A stretch of 64,000 bases of DNA, taken from Phallusia fumigata. Its lineage: Eukaryota > Chordata > Ascidiacea > Phlebobranchia > Ascidiidae. Under the pieces are notes generated by a model. The model did not search any database. It was given only the letters and a program-made list of their open reading frames with translations, and was not told the DNA's origin. Where the stretch lies: positions 1 to 64,000 of the forward strand of contig QXVZ01000967.1 in assembly GCA_008931825.1 (NCBI GenBank), in the 5' to 3' direction. This document shows, one piece after another, positions 1-11,333 of this stretch; position 1 is the stretch's first letter, and the number at the start of each line of letters is the position of its first letter. Position numbers and translations under genes: made by a program.

Positions 1-1312
1 CAAATGCGGATTATGCAGTATGGCTAGAAAAGGTAGAAAGCTGCAAAAACAAGGCTCGTTGTAAAGTTTGTCTGACGACGTTTGACATTTCCCACATGGA
101 TGAAGCTGCCTTAAGAAGTCATAGGTCGGGGAAAAAACACACGTCAAACGTGCCGCACAAAGCAGGACCAAGTGTACGAAAGGTCACGGGTTGTTTTTCG
201 ACTCCAAAACCTCGAGACGTACGAATGCCGCTCGCCAAGTATGCCCGGTCAGATATACTTAAAGCGGAAATACTGTGGACCTTAAAAGTAATCACATCAC
301 ACTTTTCATTTCATTCAAGTGAAGGCATCAATGGGTTGTTTGCTTCGATGTTTCCCTACAGTGAACTTGCCCTAGCGTTTAAATGTGGAGAAAACAAAAC
401 CTCCTATCTCGCTGTCTTTGGCATTGCACCATACGTCTCAAATCTTTTGACAGAGAGAATAAAAAGGCTAAGCAGTATGTGATGCTTTTCGATGAAAGTC
501 TAAATAAGGCAATGCAGGAAAATCAGCTAGACATTCATGTTCGTTACTGGGACTTTGACACTGTCAAAACGAGATACATTAAGTCAAAATTTTTGGGACA
601 TTCTTGTGCTGCTGACATTCATCAGCATCTTCTTGATGCAGTTCACACTCTAGGTGCAAAACAATGGAAGCTGTGGAATCCATATTGTCCACAATGCTTT
701 TCGCAAAGGATGCACTGCATGTGGGTTTCAAGCATGTATTGGCTTTTCAAAGAGAAATTTTGCAAACATCGCTGGCTGGAAAATGTGTCAGTGATGGAGC
801 GTGCCCTGGAAATTCTGCCTTTTCTGCAGCAATATGTAATTGGTGCGCTGTCTGCTAAAGTACCAGTTCCAAAAACAAGTAAAAGGCCCAAGCTTTTCTT
901 TCTGTGGCTAAGGAGATCGAACCTTTTCTAAGATTTTATCAAACAGATGCTCCAGTTTTGCCTTTGTTTGCTCTTGACTTCTTTAAGATAGCTAAAAGCT
1001 TGCTTTCACGCATCATTAAAGACAGTGTCCTGACAGATGTGAAAAAACCTTTGGATTTAAATCATGTAAATTTGACGGACAAACTGATTTACAAGGACAT
1101 TTCAAATATTGATGTGGGCTTTGTTGCCAAAAAAATACATACGGGAAAAAGGTCACAAGGAAAAGTCACGGACTTGCAGGTTGCTTGTTTTAAAAAGGAA
1201 TGCAGAAACTTTATTAAGAACATTTTGGATAAATTTTTGGAAAAGTCACCATTGTATTTGAATAAGGTTGATGTCAGCTTAGAGAAAAACAGCCATAAGC
1301 TCATATTATAAA
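1..1312 (+). pseudogene. hAT-like transposase, zinc-finger type, 5'-truncated by the window edge
   Basis: The reading frame is already open at base 3. It starts with a zinc-finger-like motif (CKVC near bases 60-70, then RSHRSGKKH) and runs to about 480. A second frame (about 455-890) carries LFDESLN followed by DIHVRYWDF and TRYIKSKFLGH, which resembles the first catalytic Asp region of hAT transposases. A third frame (904-1309) continues with an alpha-helical region ending at a stop. At least two frameshifts break it, and the C-terminal dimerisation domain is absent because a LINE begins about 50 bp later. Paralogous pieces of the same zinc-finger hAT group lie at 17226-17720 (minus) and 50230-54483 (plus). 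Family assignment rests on motif memory, so the exact hAT clade is uncertain. Confidence 0.6.
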
Positions 1313-1360
1313 ATTAATTCTTACATCTGAAAATTGTGATAAACTGAATAAAAAAGAAGA

Positions 1361-2017
1361 TGGGAGGAACCACCAATGCTGCCAAGATGGATAAGATGTT
1401 GAAGGCTTTGGAAGAGATCAAGAAGCGGCAGGATAAGCTTGAAACTCAAATAGAGCACATAGAACCTTAATCTGCCTCTACTTCTTTGTCTCAAGGAGTT
1501 TCCACAGACGATCTCAGAAAGGAGGTCAAGGAGTTGAGAAGCACCATCAGTGCACTACAAGATGAAATGAAAAGTTTCACTGATAGGATCTACGACTGTG
1601 AGCAAATCATTGATGACCTTGAGCAGTACTGGAGAAGGAATTGCCTTATCCTCCATATAGCTAAAGACATTCCCAAGGGGAGTTACTCTAACCTAGTAGA
1701 ATTTATTCTAAAAATACTCAATACAAAACTGAGACTAAACTTCTCAGTCACTGACACGGACAATGTTCATGTCCTGCCAGCAAAGAAGGGTACCCCCTTG
1801 ATAATCAAATTTGTGAGAAGGTCTGTAAGGAACTCGATATTCTTTAGCAAAAGACATCTGGCAGGAACTGGGCTGACCACCACGGAGCCACTGACGAGAA
1901 AAAGGCTTCAGTTGCTGCGAAAGGTCCAAGAAAAGGTTGGGATGAGGTTAACATGGACCAGCAACGGGATCATCTACATTATCAAGAATGACAAAAAAGG
2001 TGATACGTTGCCTAGAT
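1361..2017 (+). pseudogene. LINE ORF1 protein (coiled coil plus L1-type RNA-binding region), one internal stop
   Basis: An ATG at 1361 opens MGGTTNAAKMDKMLKAL, stops near 1468, and the same frame resumes to 2017. The product has heptad-rich helices (EVKELRSTISALQDEM), then YWRRNCLILHI and a basic C-terminal part with RKRLQLLRKVQEKVG. This matches the layout of ORF1 proteins of Jockey/CR1/L2-group and L1-group LINEs: coiled coil, RRM-like domain, C-terminal domain. It lies directly upstream of an endonuclease/RT ORF on the same strand, as expected for a two-ORF LINE. In an intact element it would bind LINE RNA as a trimeric chaperone. Confidence 0.75.
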
Positions 2018-2154
2018 GACCTGCTTCTAATTACATGAAAAAAAAATTCTTTTCATTATATCCATCCTGTACTTAACTTATTTAGCACAAAGTGTGTTAC
2101 TTCCACCCAGTGTGTGTAATACTGTACTTACACTAAAAAACTGAGCATTGGCTT

Positions 2155-4852
2155 TTGATAATGCCCATTGAAAGACCGTGTGATAAACAGCAAAGGACAG
2201 AACAATGTAAACAGTATAAAATTACCTGCCAACTATCATATGACATAAACACGCAGCTGCCATATTCCACCCTCACACGAAAACAATTGTCAAATCTATT
2301 TAACTCTCCAGTGCCAGATTCAGATGCCATTAATTCATTCTTCAGTAACTGCAATGACACCACCATTTTTGACCAATGTGGCATCACTAATGACAACTTA
2401 TTAAACTCAAATTATGCTTTATCTAACAACATTCAATCCAATGCCCTTTTCAAGAATAGTTTTTCCGCAATATGTGTCACTATTAGATTATTGGCAAACC
2501 CAAGTCATTTTTCAAAGCTAGAATGCCTTGTGGCAATGTTAAACCCACGGTTATCTGTGTAAATGAAACTTGGATAAAGCAAAACAACCCTGGTGCACAT
2601 TGTAATCTTCCTGGCTACAATTTTATGCCAAATAGTCGTATCATTACAAATGGAGGAGGTGTGGGTTTATGCATTAAGAACAAAATACCATATTCTGTTT
2701 GCGATAAACTCACTATTATGGACGAAAAACGTTTTGAATCTATCTTTGTACAACTCGTTTTTCCAAAAACCAAAATCATATGTGGAACGATCTACAGGTC
2801 ACCATGACAGGATGGTTTTTTGAAAACATTAACCCCTGTACTCTCAGAAATAAATAAAAAGCGATATCCCGCATACCTACTGGGTGACTTTAATTATAAC
2901 CTTCTGGATACCAATAGTAGCCAGGTTGATAGTTTTACTACCACACTCTTCGACAATTCGTTTATTCCAGTGGTAAACAAACCCAAACGGATAGCAGATA
3001 CCAGTAGTACGTGCATTGATCATATATGGTAGACAACAATCATAAGCACCATACAACTAGTTGCATATTGTTAGACTCGATATCGGATCATTTACCTATT
3101 ATGGTCTGTACAGACGTAAAAACAACAAACAAAATTGTGGCACCATGCCAAAGAAACTTTTGCAGCAAAAACATTGAGAACTTCAGACTGATTTTGAATG
3201 AAATAGATATTTGGCAAATTCTGGACCAAGATGACCCAAACCAGGCTTTTAGTTTTTTTTAACCACAATGATTGATAAACCATTCGCAAAATGTTTTCCA
3301 TTGACACCTTCAAAACCCGAACAAGAAACACAAAATTGGTTTGATGAAGATCTTAGAAATATGCAACTCCTTAAGCAAAATGCTTACCGAAAATATATGA
3401 ACAAAAAGACAGTTTGGAGAAAAGAAAAATACAATAAAATTCGTAATGTGTACACTCACATGCTAGCGAACAGAAAGCAGCACCATTACCACACATTGTT
3501 TTCCACAAATAAACATAACAGTAAAAAGACCTGGGCCACAATAAATAAACTATTGGGCAGAGGCATAACTAAATCTTCAAGTCCCATGCTAATCAATAAT
3601 TGCCTTACAACTGAACCAGAGTTAATCGCCAATCATTTCAACCAATATTTCGGAACGGTTGCCAAAAAAACTTGAGCCACCAAACAAACCCTTTTCTTCT
3701 TACATGAAGAGATTGCCCCAAGTCCATGTTTTGGTATCCAACCTGTCCTGGTGAACTTCATCAAATTATTTAGTCTATGAAACCAAAAATGAGCTGTGGT
3801 TTTTACGAAATTCCTGTAAAAATAATAAAAAATCTTACCGAAAATGTCATATTTGGCCTCAGTCATATTTTTAACTTGTCCTTTCAGACTGGCACATTTT
3901 TTTCAGAATTCAAGAAGCCCAAAGTTATTCCTATTCATAAAAAAGGTAATCGAAAGTTGGCAACCAACTATCGACCTATAAGTTTGCTCTCAAACCTTTC
4001 CAAAGTAATGGAGAGATTGGTGTACAACCGAGTTTATTCATTTTTAATTTCAACTAACTTTCTCTGAAATTTGGTTTTAGGAAACATCATTCAACAAGTC
4101 ATGTAACAACCAAACTAATAGGCGATGTTACTGAAAGTTTAAACAATAAGAATCAAACTTTGGGTAAGGTATTTGACACAATCGATCATAAAATCTTGCT
4201 AAAAAAACTCCATTCTTGTGGAACAAGGGGAGTTGCATTGGACTGGTTTGAGAGCTACCTTATGGGCCGAACATAACAGGTAGTTTATGACAATTTTATT
4301 TCAACTAACAAAATGGACATTTCACTGGGCGTGCCCCAGGGGTCTCTTTTAGGCCCCTTCTATTTATTATATATGTGAACGACTTTCCGAACTGCTTACA
4401 GCTTGGGTCTCCTTTGATGTTTGCTGATGATACGACTATTATAATTAGCGCGAAAACTGAGAGAATTGGAAAAAAAAGCCAACATAGAAATGAAGGCTGT
4501 TTATGACTGGTTACTTGCAAATAAACTTACCCTTAACATAGCCAAAACCAAAACCATGCTGTTCCATTCAAAAGGACATGACACTATTAATATAAAGGGT
4601 CAGAAACTTGAACAAGTCAAATCAAAGACACGTTGCTAAGTCTATATCATTCGCTAGTCATGTCACACATTCGTTACTGCATAACCACTTGGTACCATGG
4701 TCAATCTGTTCTTTGTTCCAAATTGCAAGGCATCTGCAGTAAATTTATTAAAATAATATTTGGTGTTAGGGGTTCTCAGAATATTGAAGAAGTGATGAAA
4801 GCAATGGCTTACTTACTATTAAACAAATATTTATGCTTGAAACCTTAACAGT
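2155..4852 (+). pseudogene. LINE ORF2: apurinic-type endonuclease plus reverse transcriptase (Jockey/CR1/L2 group)
   Basis: The endonuclease domain spans about 2490-3120: CVNETWIKQ, GGGVGLCIKN, ICGTIYRSP, LLGDFNYNLL and SISDHLPIMV. The reverse transcriptase spans about 3770-4620: YRPISLLSNLSKVMERLV, a degraded [32 protein letters not shown] and FADDTT. The C-terminal SLVMSHIRYCITTWYHG follows at about 4640-4850. The coding potential is split over several frames by indels and stops, so it is dead. Motif order and spacing fit Jockey-superfamily elements; the exact clade needs a tree of the RT domain. The 3' end merges with the next ORF near 4833-4860. Confidence 0.82.
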
Positions 4853-5170
4853 AATGTACAAGCATAAAGTCACCATTGCTTTTCACAGACATTGCTCGCT
4901 CTGTGCAAGAGTGTTTGCGACAAAATACAAATGGGAAAGACATTTCAAGGAGTTGCATATAAAACGTTCTTTAACAGTCCAATCAGTGATTTTCTTGCCA
5001 TATTACTATTCCGAAAAAAGGGCTCCCACTCAAAGAGAACAGTATCACTGTTCCCAATGCAGCCATTCTGCTTTAAAAAAGTAAAGACTTGCATCAACAA
5101 AATCAACAAACATTTGGGGACTGGCCAAAAAATAAAACCAAACGTTCTGCAGCCGAGCAAACCCGTTTAG
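4833..5170 (+). pseudogene. C2H2-type zinc-finger fragment at the start of the HMGXB3/KDZ-like region
   Basis: The ORF from 4833 includes a textbook C2H2 pattern, CSLC then H-x4-H (C-x2-C-x12-H-x4-H) in HCSLCARVFATKYKWERHF, and a second partial CSQC motif near 5055-5070. Its first ten or so residues may still belong to the LINE C-terminus. The frame closes soon after. I infer that it is the N-terminal part of the mobile gene that follows, because both lie on the same strand and no other element boundary is visible, but the link is not proven. Confidence 0.4.
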
Positions 5171-5420
5171 AGTAAAAATAAGGCCTGTCCACAGTGCCAC
5201 AAAATGTTTCACCCTAACAGTTCATACAGATATAGTCGTGAAATGCACAAACAAGAACTATTGAACTTGTGTTTGTGTGGACACTACCAATTTAATTTAT
5301 ATGGTCCACAAGAACTGGGGGAATGGGGGAATTGGCTTTCATCCACAAAATCAACAAACATTCGAGAACTGGCCAAAAAATGAAACCAAACGTTCTGCAG
5401 CCGAGCAAACCCATTCAGAG
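5087..5420 (+). repeat. Direct repeat of about 80 bp (5087-5166 and 5341-5420)
   Basis: Two blocks share AACGTTCTGCAGCCGAGCAA and flanking bases, with only a few differences over about 80 bp, separated by about 175 bp. This looks like a local duplication inside the zinc-finger/KDZ-like region. Confidence 0.8.
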
Positions 5421-5833
5421 TCATAGAAAACTTCCTAAAAAGGCCTGAACTAAAATTTCATTTCAGTGTCCAGTTTCTACCCTATGGCTGTCAGATGATT
5501 AGAAGGCCAAAACGGACTTTGTCGACTGTCTTGGCTTTTGGGATGATGTAGAAATGAATATGATTATCCGAGTGGAAAAACCAACGCATCTCTAAGATCC
5601 AGCCAAATCTACTCAAATGGTCGCCATTTATCGGACGAAAAGAAAATATGGTGATGAACACCGAAAGTGTACAAACAACAATTGATTGCAAAGTTATGAC
5701 AGAGTGGAACTTCTAACCCACTCTATAAGCAGAGGTTTCAGGTTTTGCTAAACAATTGGGTGTAACTCCAAAAGGTCCAAAGTTTACACAACAGCAATTA
5801 CAATTGCAATGACAACAAAAATGTAAAAAGGCA

Positions 5834-6379
5834 TTGAAAAAGATTTGGGGTTGCTCTTGGAGGCTGGGCTACTTCTGTTTGTCCGCACGGAGTAGTGTAT
5901 GCAATGAAGTTTGTACTTCGCGCAGAGGTCCGCGGGACTTTGTCGACATACTTTTATCAATGAAACATCAGCCTAATATTGTAGTGATTGACATTTTTGA
6001 TAGATTTCATGAAGGTAATACCAAAGATGCAAAGAATGTTTTGCGCCGAATCACAAATATAACTGAGTTGCATAGCGTTTTAAATAGTCAACGAGCGGAG
6101 CAACTATATTCGACAAGGAAGCACGACAGCAGATTTTTAAATCAATTGAAAGCTGGAAATCTTATCTTTCTTTTCAGGTCGTTGATTGACCTCCATAACA
6201 TGGAACTGAATACGTCCCAATTAAAAAAGTTACAAGACGAATTTGGCAGAAAAATGTCTTTTTATGAGTTCGGATGTACGGAAACAGTAGCTAACACATC
6301 CCTAAATAAGAGCTTGAGCAAATTTTGTGATCCCGAGGGTAATAACTCCGATTGGATACACTTCATCTCAAACCGATAG
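5834..6379 (+). pseudogene. HMGXB3-like / KDZ (Zisupton-type) transposase-related region
   Basis: A 181-aa ORF contains FVDILLSMKHQPNIVVIDIF, DRFHEGNTKDAKNVLRRI, NSQRAEQLYS and FLFRSLIDLHN in order. These match, in order and spacing, the central region of the multicopy HMGXB3-like proteins of fish and invertebrates (DRFHxSNTKD, NSQxAEQLF, RxxxxxHN). That family resembles KDZ-class (Kyakuja-Dileera-Zisupton) transposases. The ORF ends just before a shifted frame that starts a Ulp1-like domain. The upstream part between 5170 and 5834 has no long frame. The role would be transposase or domesticated relative; relationship to KDZ is my inference. Confidence 0.6.
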
Positions 6380-6381
6380 GT

Positions 6382-6800
6382 ATGGATTTGTTGGAAAATC
6401 GTTTTTGGCTTGATGATAGGCTTTTTAACGCTGCAATAAGGCTTTTGCAGCATTCACAGATCAATGGATTAAGCGATGTCATCACTGGCCCCTCATGCTG
6501 ATTCAAAAAGCAACCAGAAATAACCAAATTTATCCAAATTATCAATGTACACAGCAATCACTGGATATGCTTATCAAATGTTTTCTGTGACGAATTGGAA
6601 GTAATTGTTTATGACAGCCTTCAGGACTTAAGCAAAACAACAAACGGAATGAGGTACCCAATATCCGTTACATAAACAGCTTGTGAATTTTTAACCCCAT
6701 CCGGTAATCTGATGATAGCAGTCGCAAACGTCCAGAAACAGATAGGTGGTGACGATTGTGGCCTCTTTGCTATTGCTTTTGCCAAAAACACAAAAACCCA
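6382..6800 (+). pseudogene. Ulp1/C48-type cysteine protease domain, interrupted by two stops
   Basis: One frame reads MDLLENRFWLDDRLFNAAI, then NVHSNHWICLSNVF, LEVIVYDSLQ and QIGGDDCGLFAIAFA. His (codon at 6559), Asp in YDSL, Gln in QIGG and Cys (codon at 6757) reproduce the His-Asp-Gln-Cys active site of Ulp1/SENP-type peptidases. The frame has in-frame stops near 6500 and 6673 and differs from the preceding ORF by a frameshift. Ulp1-like domains commonly accompany KDZ and other animal transposase genes. The catalytic residues survive although the reading frame does not. Confidence 0.75.
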
Positions 6801-6804
6801 TGCA

Positions 6805-7285
6805 CGATACATTTAGATCAAACAGTAATGAAATGTACATTAACCTATTTATCGATCAAGTTGTTTCAGCTACTACACAGGCAAAGTCCGAAGAAATATA
6901 TTTACGATGGTTGTGCAAGGTTTACTGCAACTGCCTTATGCCTGACAACGGAGAAAAAATGGTAGAATGTGAGCACTGTCACAAATGGTTTCATGATCAT
7001 TGTGTTGTTGGAAATTTTGACAGCTGGATGTATGAAGAATGAAAAAGTAGACCGGCAGTTCCTGACAAATTTTTTCAACTTCGTCAAAAAGCTGCACAGT
7101 ACAAAGAGACGGACCAAGCCGTTGTAGTGTACGATTTAATTAGAAGTTTCATGCCGGAAATCCCATTTTTACAGGGAAGCCAAAGCATTGGATGCATTGA
7201 AGAAGATGACTATCACAAAATATACAATATTAAAAGAAGAGACCGCACGGGTTTAGAAACGAAGGCCGTCATTTTATAAAAAAGG
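6805..7285 (+). pseudogene. PHD-type zinc finger and C-terminal tail of the same protein
   Basis: Bases about 6900-7042 encode WLCKVYCNCLMPDNG then VECEHCHKWFHDHCV, a C-x-C, C-x2-C, H-x2-C pattern typical of PHD fingers (histone-tail readers). After a stop at 7040 a different frame (about 7044-7280) stays open for 79 codons (KSRPAVPDKFFQLRQKAAQY onward). Order KDZ/HMGXB3-like core, Ulp1 protease, PHD finger is consistent across the three pieces, so they probably derive from one gene. Confidence 0.65.
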
Positions 7286-7289
7286 TTTG

Positions 7290-7504
7290 ACAAAACCAAA
7301 GCTTTTTACCCAATGAATTTGCAGGCGTAGAAATTAACACCGAGAGAATTTTAAAACCAAATGGTGTTACCTTTTTATTTTTATTTCTTATGGTTTAAAT
7401 GTAAAACGTTTTTTTACACATTTCATTGCATATTAACAAAAAATAGTTTCTATTCTTTAAATGCAGTGATGCCTGTACTAAACAAGCAGGAAGGAAGGTT
7501 TCTT
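7290..7504. other. AT-rich stretch, no gene seen
   Basis: T-rich sequence between the PHD fragment and the first tandem-repeat unit. Only short chance ORFs. Confidence 0.6.
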
Positions 7505-8160
7505 CATCAATATTTTCAAATATATGGGCCCTGTTATGCCTTTCCTTCAAAAAGATTGCATTTTTAGAGCAGAAACGTGTATGTTTCTACGAATTCAAAA
7601 CAAAACGTAGGTCAAGGTATATTGTCCTCTCGAAGCCCGTGTGGTGACAAGTGCCTGTGTAGTGACTGAATGCTACCACCTTGTAAGGAAGTCTTAACGT
7701 GCAATAAACATCAATATTTTCATGTATGCGGCTACTGTTATGCCTGTGCTTCCAGAAGAATGCATTTTTAGAGCGGAAACGTGTATCTTTCGGCAAATAT
7801 ATAGCAAAACGTAGCTCAAGGTATGCCGTCCGTTGGAAGACCGTATGGTGACTTTTTCAAGTGCCCATGTGGTGACCGAATGCTACCACCCTGTCAGGCT
7901 GCCTAAACTTGCAATAAACATCAATATTTTTAAATATATAGATCCTGTTATACCTTTGCTTCAAGAAGATTGCATTTTTAGAGCAGAAACGTGTATGTTT
8001 CTACGCATACAATTCAAAACGTAGGTCAAGGTATATTGTCCACTCAAAGCCCGTGAGGTGACTTTCAAGTGCCCGTGTGGTGACCGAATGCTACCACCCT
8101 GTTAGGCAGTCTTAACGTGCAATAAACATCAATGTTTTCATATATATGGCTCCTGTTATC
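7505..8160. repeat. Tandem repeat, unit about 205-210 bp, three units plus a partial one
   Basis: Units begin near 7552, 7756 and 7966 with a variant of AAGATTGCATTTTTAGAGC and include GAAACGTGTATGTTTC, AAAACGTAGGTCAAGGTAT, GACCGAATGCTACCACCCTG and TGCAATAAACATCAAT. Units differ from each other by scattered changes and small indels. A related pair of units lies at 20680-21045. Short ORFs here repeat the same peptide in each unit and are not genes. Confidence 0.9.
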
Positions 8161-8372
8161 AACCAAGGATGCACCACTGATTCGCACAATGTGCGTGTCC
8201 GCGCACATATCGAAAATGTGCATGCATCGAAATATGCGCACACATTTTGTGCAGATTACTTTGGAAATGTGTGCACACATTTTGTGCACATTACTTCGAA
8301 ATTATCAAGGACCGAAATGTGCGCACACATTTTGTGCGCATAATATTGAAAATGTACAAAGACCAAAAGAGC
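8160..8372. repeat. Minisatellite rich in TGTGCGCACA palindromes
   Basis: Irregular units of about 35-45 bp built from CCGAAATGTGCGCACACATT, TTGTGCACATTACTT and CGAAA. Many internal self-complementary runs are present. It follows the 205-bp repeat directly, as in the second locus at 21046-21300. Confidence 0.85.
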
Positions 8373-8399
8373 GTGGCGAGTGTGAACTTACAGCGAATA

Positions 8400-9614
8400 T
8401 TAACAGCTGTTCCCCCAACAACAAAATGACGATTTTGGGCTGATTGAAAACGGCATGCTCTTTGTAGAATAAGGTATCGCCATGCTGCCTAAATTTGTTA
8501 GTTCATTTTTGTTTGCCTGCCACCATTTCAAAACATCTATCCGTTCTTTTGAAGTTTTGGAAGTTGCATATCTTGCCACATCCTTGTTTTCCACGTCGTA
8601 ACTGGATTCATCGCTGCTTGAGTTGGCAGTTTCCAACCCAAGTGCTATTAAACCTGCCATTTGGTCAGTTTGTGTTGGTGTTTTTGTTGTGGATGTTGAA
8701 GGATTCAACGTCTCCACTGTACTTAAAAAAAACCTCTGATTCTATTGAAGCCTTTACCTTAAATATTTTGTCGATATTAGTAAAATCTACAAATATGATG
8801 CAACAAAAACAATTCAAGTTTACAGGACCTTTGTGCCTGCACTGCATGACTTCTTTTGAAAAAGTTTCCTTTGTAAGCCGGATGCAGCCAAGTGGCCTTT
8901 TGATGCGCAGCAATGTTGCTGCATTAAGGTGCAAATACAATCTTTAAAAGAAAACATAGTTCTGGAGTCCTCTTAAGTTGGATTTATACTCATAGTTGTC
9001 ACCTTGGATGAAATCTGTTGCCATCTGCATAAACATCGATGAAAACTAATACCTTAATTGGTTTTAATATCTCGGGTAGGTTTTGAACTAAAATCCAATG
9101 CTGGTCACGGAGCTCCATATGCCTGGCCATGTTTAGCGGTATTACTGTCTCATCATTCAAACATAAAGCACATCACTTTGCAAGCAACACAATCTGTCGA
9201 GCATTATGTAGGTCGAGTTCCATCGCGTTGCCACATCCATAATAAGTTCAAGTGTGTTGGTCCCCTTCTTTTGCACGCAGTGCTTGACTGGACTTGGTTG
9301 ATCGTTTGAAATGCTACACTAAATGCCTTGTAGCTTCCGGAAACATTCCCACTGTTGAATCATGATAAGTGTCTTACCTATTGCGGATTTAATTTGAGTA
9401 ATATCGAAGCCATTTTTCAAACGAAGCTGTAGTGTATGAGCTGCATGTCTGACAAATACTTTTTAGTCAAAGCATAGCAAGCTGCAACAATATTTGCTCC
9501 ATTGTCAGTAACAACTGCAACTATTTGAAAAGGAGACACTTCATATCCTGCCAAGATTTCTTTAATCCACAACACAATTTTTTGAGTTGTGTGTGCATCA
9601 TTTCATCGATGCAG
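8400..9614 (-). pseudogene. hAT transposon A, C-terminal two thirds of transposase (Charlie/ZBED-like)
   Basis: On the minus strand, about 9600 to 9450 gives HTTQKIVLWIKEILAGYEVS and VTDNGANIVAACYALTKK. About 9260-9210 gives DVATRWNSTYIMLDRL, the classic hAT pre-dimerisation motif. About 8940-8400 gives a run that ends with ERIDVLKWWQANKNELTNL, the start of the dimerisation domain. Several frameshifts and stops break it, and the conserved end of the dimerisation domain is missing near 8400. The N-terminal part lies beyond hAT B at 12573-12950, so the gene was cut in two by that insertion. Confidence 0.82.
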
Positions 9615-9810
9615 CAGTGGCGGCTCGAAGCTAAAATTAGTGGGGGGTGCAGAACTTTTTATCCTTTGTTTTAATATTGTGTAAAAGTAAAGAAACCAAA
9701 CATGTATTAAAAAATCTATTTAGTAGCTTAAAAACATCCTAAAAGAACAAATTATACATTTTTTACGTAATACAATCAAATTTGTTACATTTCATGCTTG
9801 ATCCATCATT

Positions 9811-10217
9811 TCAAAATGAAATCCATTCTTGTTTTATTTTGCGCAAAAAAACATCAATAATTTTTTCCTTAATCTCTGGGTGGCAACTGATGAATTTTTT
9901 CTCTACTGAAAGAACTGTAAGTGCATTTAGTCTTTCCAAATTCATAGTGCTTAAAAAAGTTTTTATTCTTTTCATTGTTGAAAAGCAGCGTTCTGCCTCT
10001 GATGTAGTCATGGGAATTGTTAAAGGATTTTTATCAGTTTCGTAATTTCACTTAGAACATCATCTAGATTGTTTTCCAGGATTAATTTAAGCAGTTCAAA
10101 TAATTTACAATATTCGTGGATATCAAACCTACAATAAAATACTTTCAATTCAGTTTCAAGCTTATCTTTGTCAATCATGGGATATGCTTCAGTGGTCAGT
10201 GCTGTCTCTTGAAGCAA
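9811..10217 (-). pseudogene. hAT B transposase, C-terminal dimerisation region
   Basis: The minus strand reads DKLETELKVFYCRFDIHEYC and so on to ENNLDDVLSEITKLIKIL, then in a second frame MTTSEAERCFSTMKRIKTFL, STMNLERLNALTVLSVEK and KEKIIDVFLRKI. SEAERCFSTMKRIKTFLRxxM is the diagnostic C-terminal dimerisation motif of ZMYM/TTF-type hAT proteins. One frameshift lies near 10015. Confidence 0.85.
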
Positions 10218-10440
10218 TTTTTTTTAACAATTCAGCAGCCACCAAGTGTTTAGTTGAAGAATATCTGTATTATATTAACACATATGCAGTCATACACTTC
10301 CTTAGCTTCTGCCATGAGTGTCTTTGAAGGATTTTCACGGTATTTTGAGTTTCTTAATTCTAAAATAGCAGTTTTAAAATTTGTTACTTATTCATTAGCT
10401 TTTAATACGCTAATTTCTCGAGATTGCATTTGGTTGAAAA

Positions 10441-10712
10441 TTATTCCAACAGGAGGCATAATCTGATGAAAAAGCTCCAACCAAAACCTAAATTATCGTC
10501 ATTCAGGTGTTTTAAAATTCCTGTTACTTGTGCAATTGTTTGATCTGCATTTGAAGTTGACTGAATCTCAGAAGAGCAGTTTTTTAAAGGTTCTAAATTT
10601 TCATGAACGTTTATGGTTCGTATGTTGAAGTTCCACCTTGTAGCGGATGGCCGTGGAATGCTGACATCCATATGCTTCTGAAGAATGGACAATCGTTGCG
10701 GTCATTTTCGAT
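10441..10712 (-). pseudogene. hAT B transposase, central fragment
   Basis: MSILQKHMDVSIPRPSATRW, then INVHENLEPLKNCSSEI and ILKHLNDDNLGFGWSFF. The SATRWNF motif corresponds to the TRW signature in hAT transposases. It ends next to the MITE at 10723, and the part expected between TRW and the catalytic DGA motif is missing. Confidence 0.7.
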
Positions 10713-10722
10713 ATAATGGAAT

Positions 10723-11325
10723 CAGGGAGTCGAACCGCTTGTTATATGGGTTCAGGTTCGGTTCGGGTTCGCACTTCGGTTGAGGTTTTACGAACAAAAT
10801 ATTTCCGGTTTGGGCAACTTAACCGGTCCGAACCGGTTTGCGTTTTTTTTAACCGGATTAAATGCCCCTTTAGTTTAATTTTTGTTCGTGTGGTTTAATT
10901 GCAGCAGAAGTGCATTTTCGATAACTGCATCCTTCATGTTCCCTCTTTGAGGAGAAAGGACAAATATTGTAGGCAGGAAAATGCTCTTTCAACGCTAACT
11001 GGTATAGCCGAAACACCCTTTACGGCAGTCGGCAACTTACGAACCTCCGGTCTCGCATCTTTTTCATTCTGTCGGAAAGCTAAAATGCTAGCATTTTTTA
11101 CAAGTCGCGAAAAACTTTTGTGGTGGTGATTACATAGAAAAATGAGTCTTCAATTTTACTGGCTTGGATCCGGTTCAGGTTCAATGCCAAACGAAATATA
11201 GGGTTCAGCTCCGGTTCGGGTTTTCAAGAAAATAAAATTTACGGTTCGGGTTCGGTTCAGGTTTGACGAAATAAACCGCTCAAACCGGTTCGCGGGTTCG
11301 GGTTCAGTTCCGGTACAACTCTCTG
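10723..11325. mobile_element. AACCGG-rich hAT-type MITE (603 bp) inserted in hAT B
   Basis: The ends CAGGGAGTCGAACCG (left) and CGGTACAACTCTCTG (right) are imperfect inverted repeats starting with CAG. Flanking octamers are AATGGAAT (10715-10722) and GTTGGAAT (11326-11333), sharing six bases. Both arms hold repeated GGTTCGGGTTCG / AACCGGTTCG motifs around a unique centre (about 10880-11150). A short central ORF is not credible as a gene. Confidence 0.7.
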
Positions 11326-11333
11326 GTTGGAAT

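Noticed and set aside
8065-8443. Several ORFs of 60-103 codons within the tandem repeat and minisatellite
   Set aside because: They repeat the same peptide (MCAHISK / HTFCA-like) on both strands and track the minisatellite period, so they are repeat translations, not genes.
10899-11129. 76-codon ORF in the centre of the AACCGG-rich element
   Set aside because: No known motif, no family member elsewhere in the window, and the element has MITE-like size and ends.
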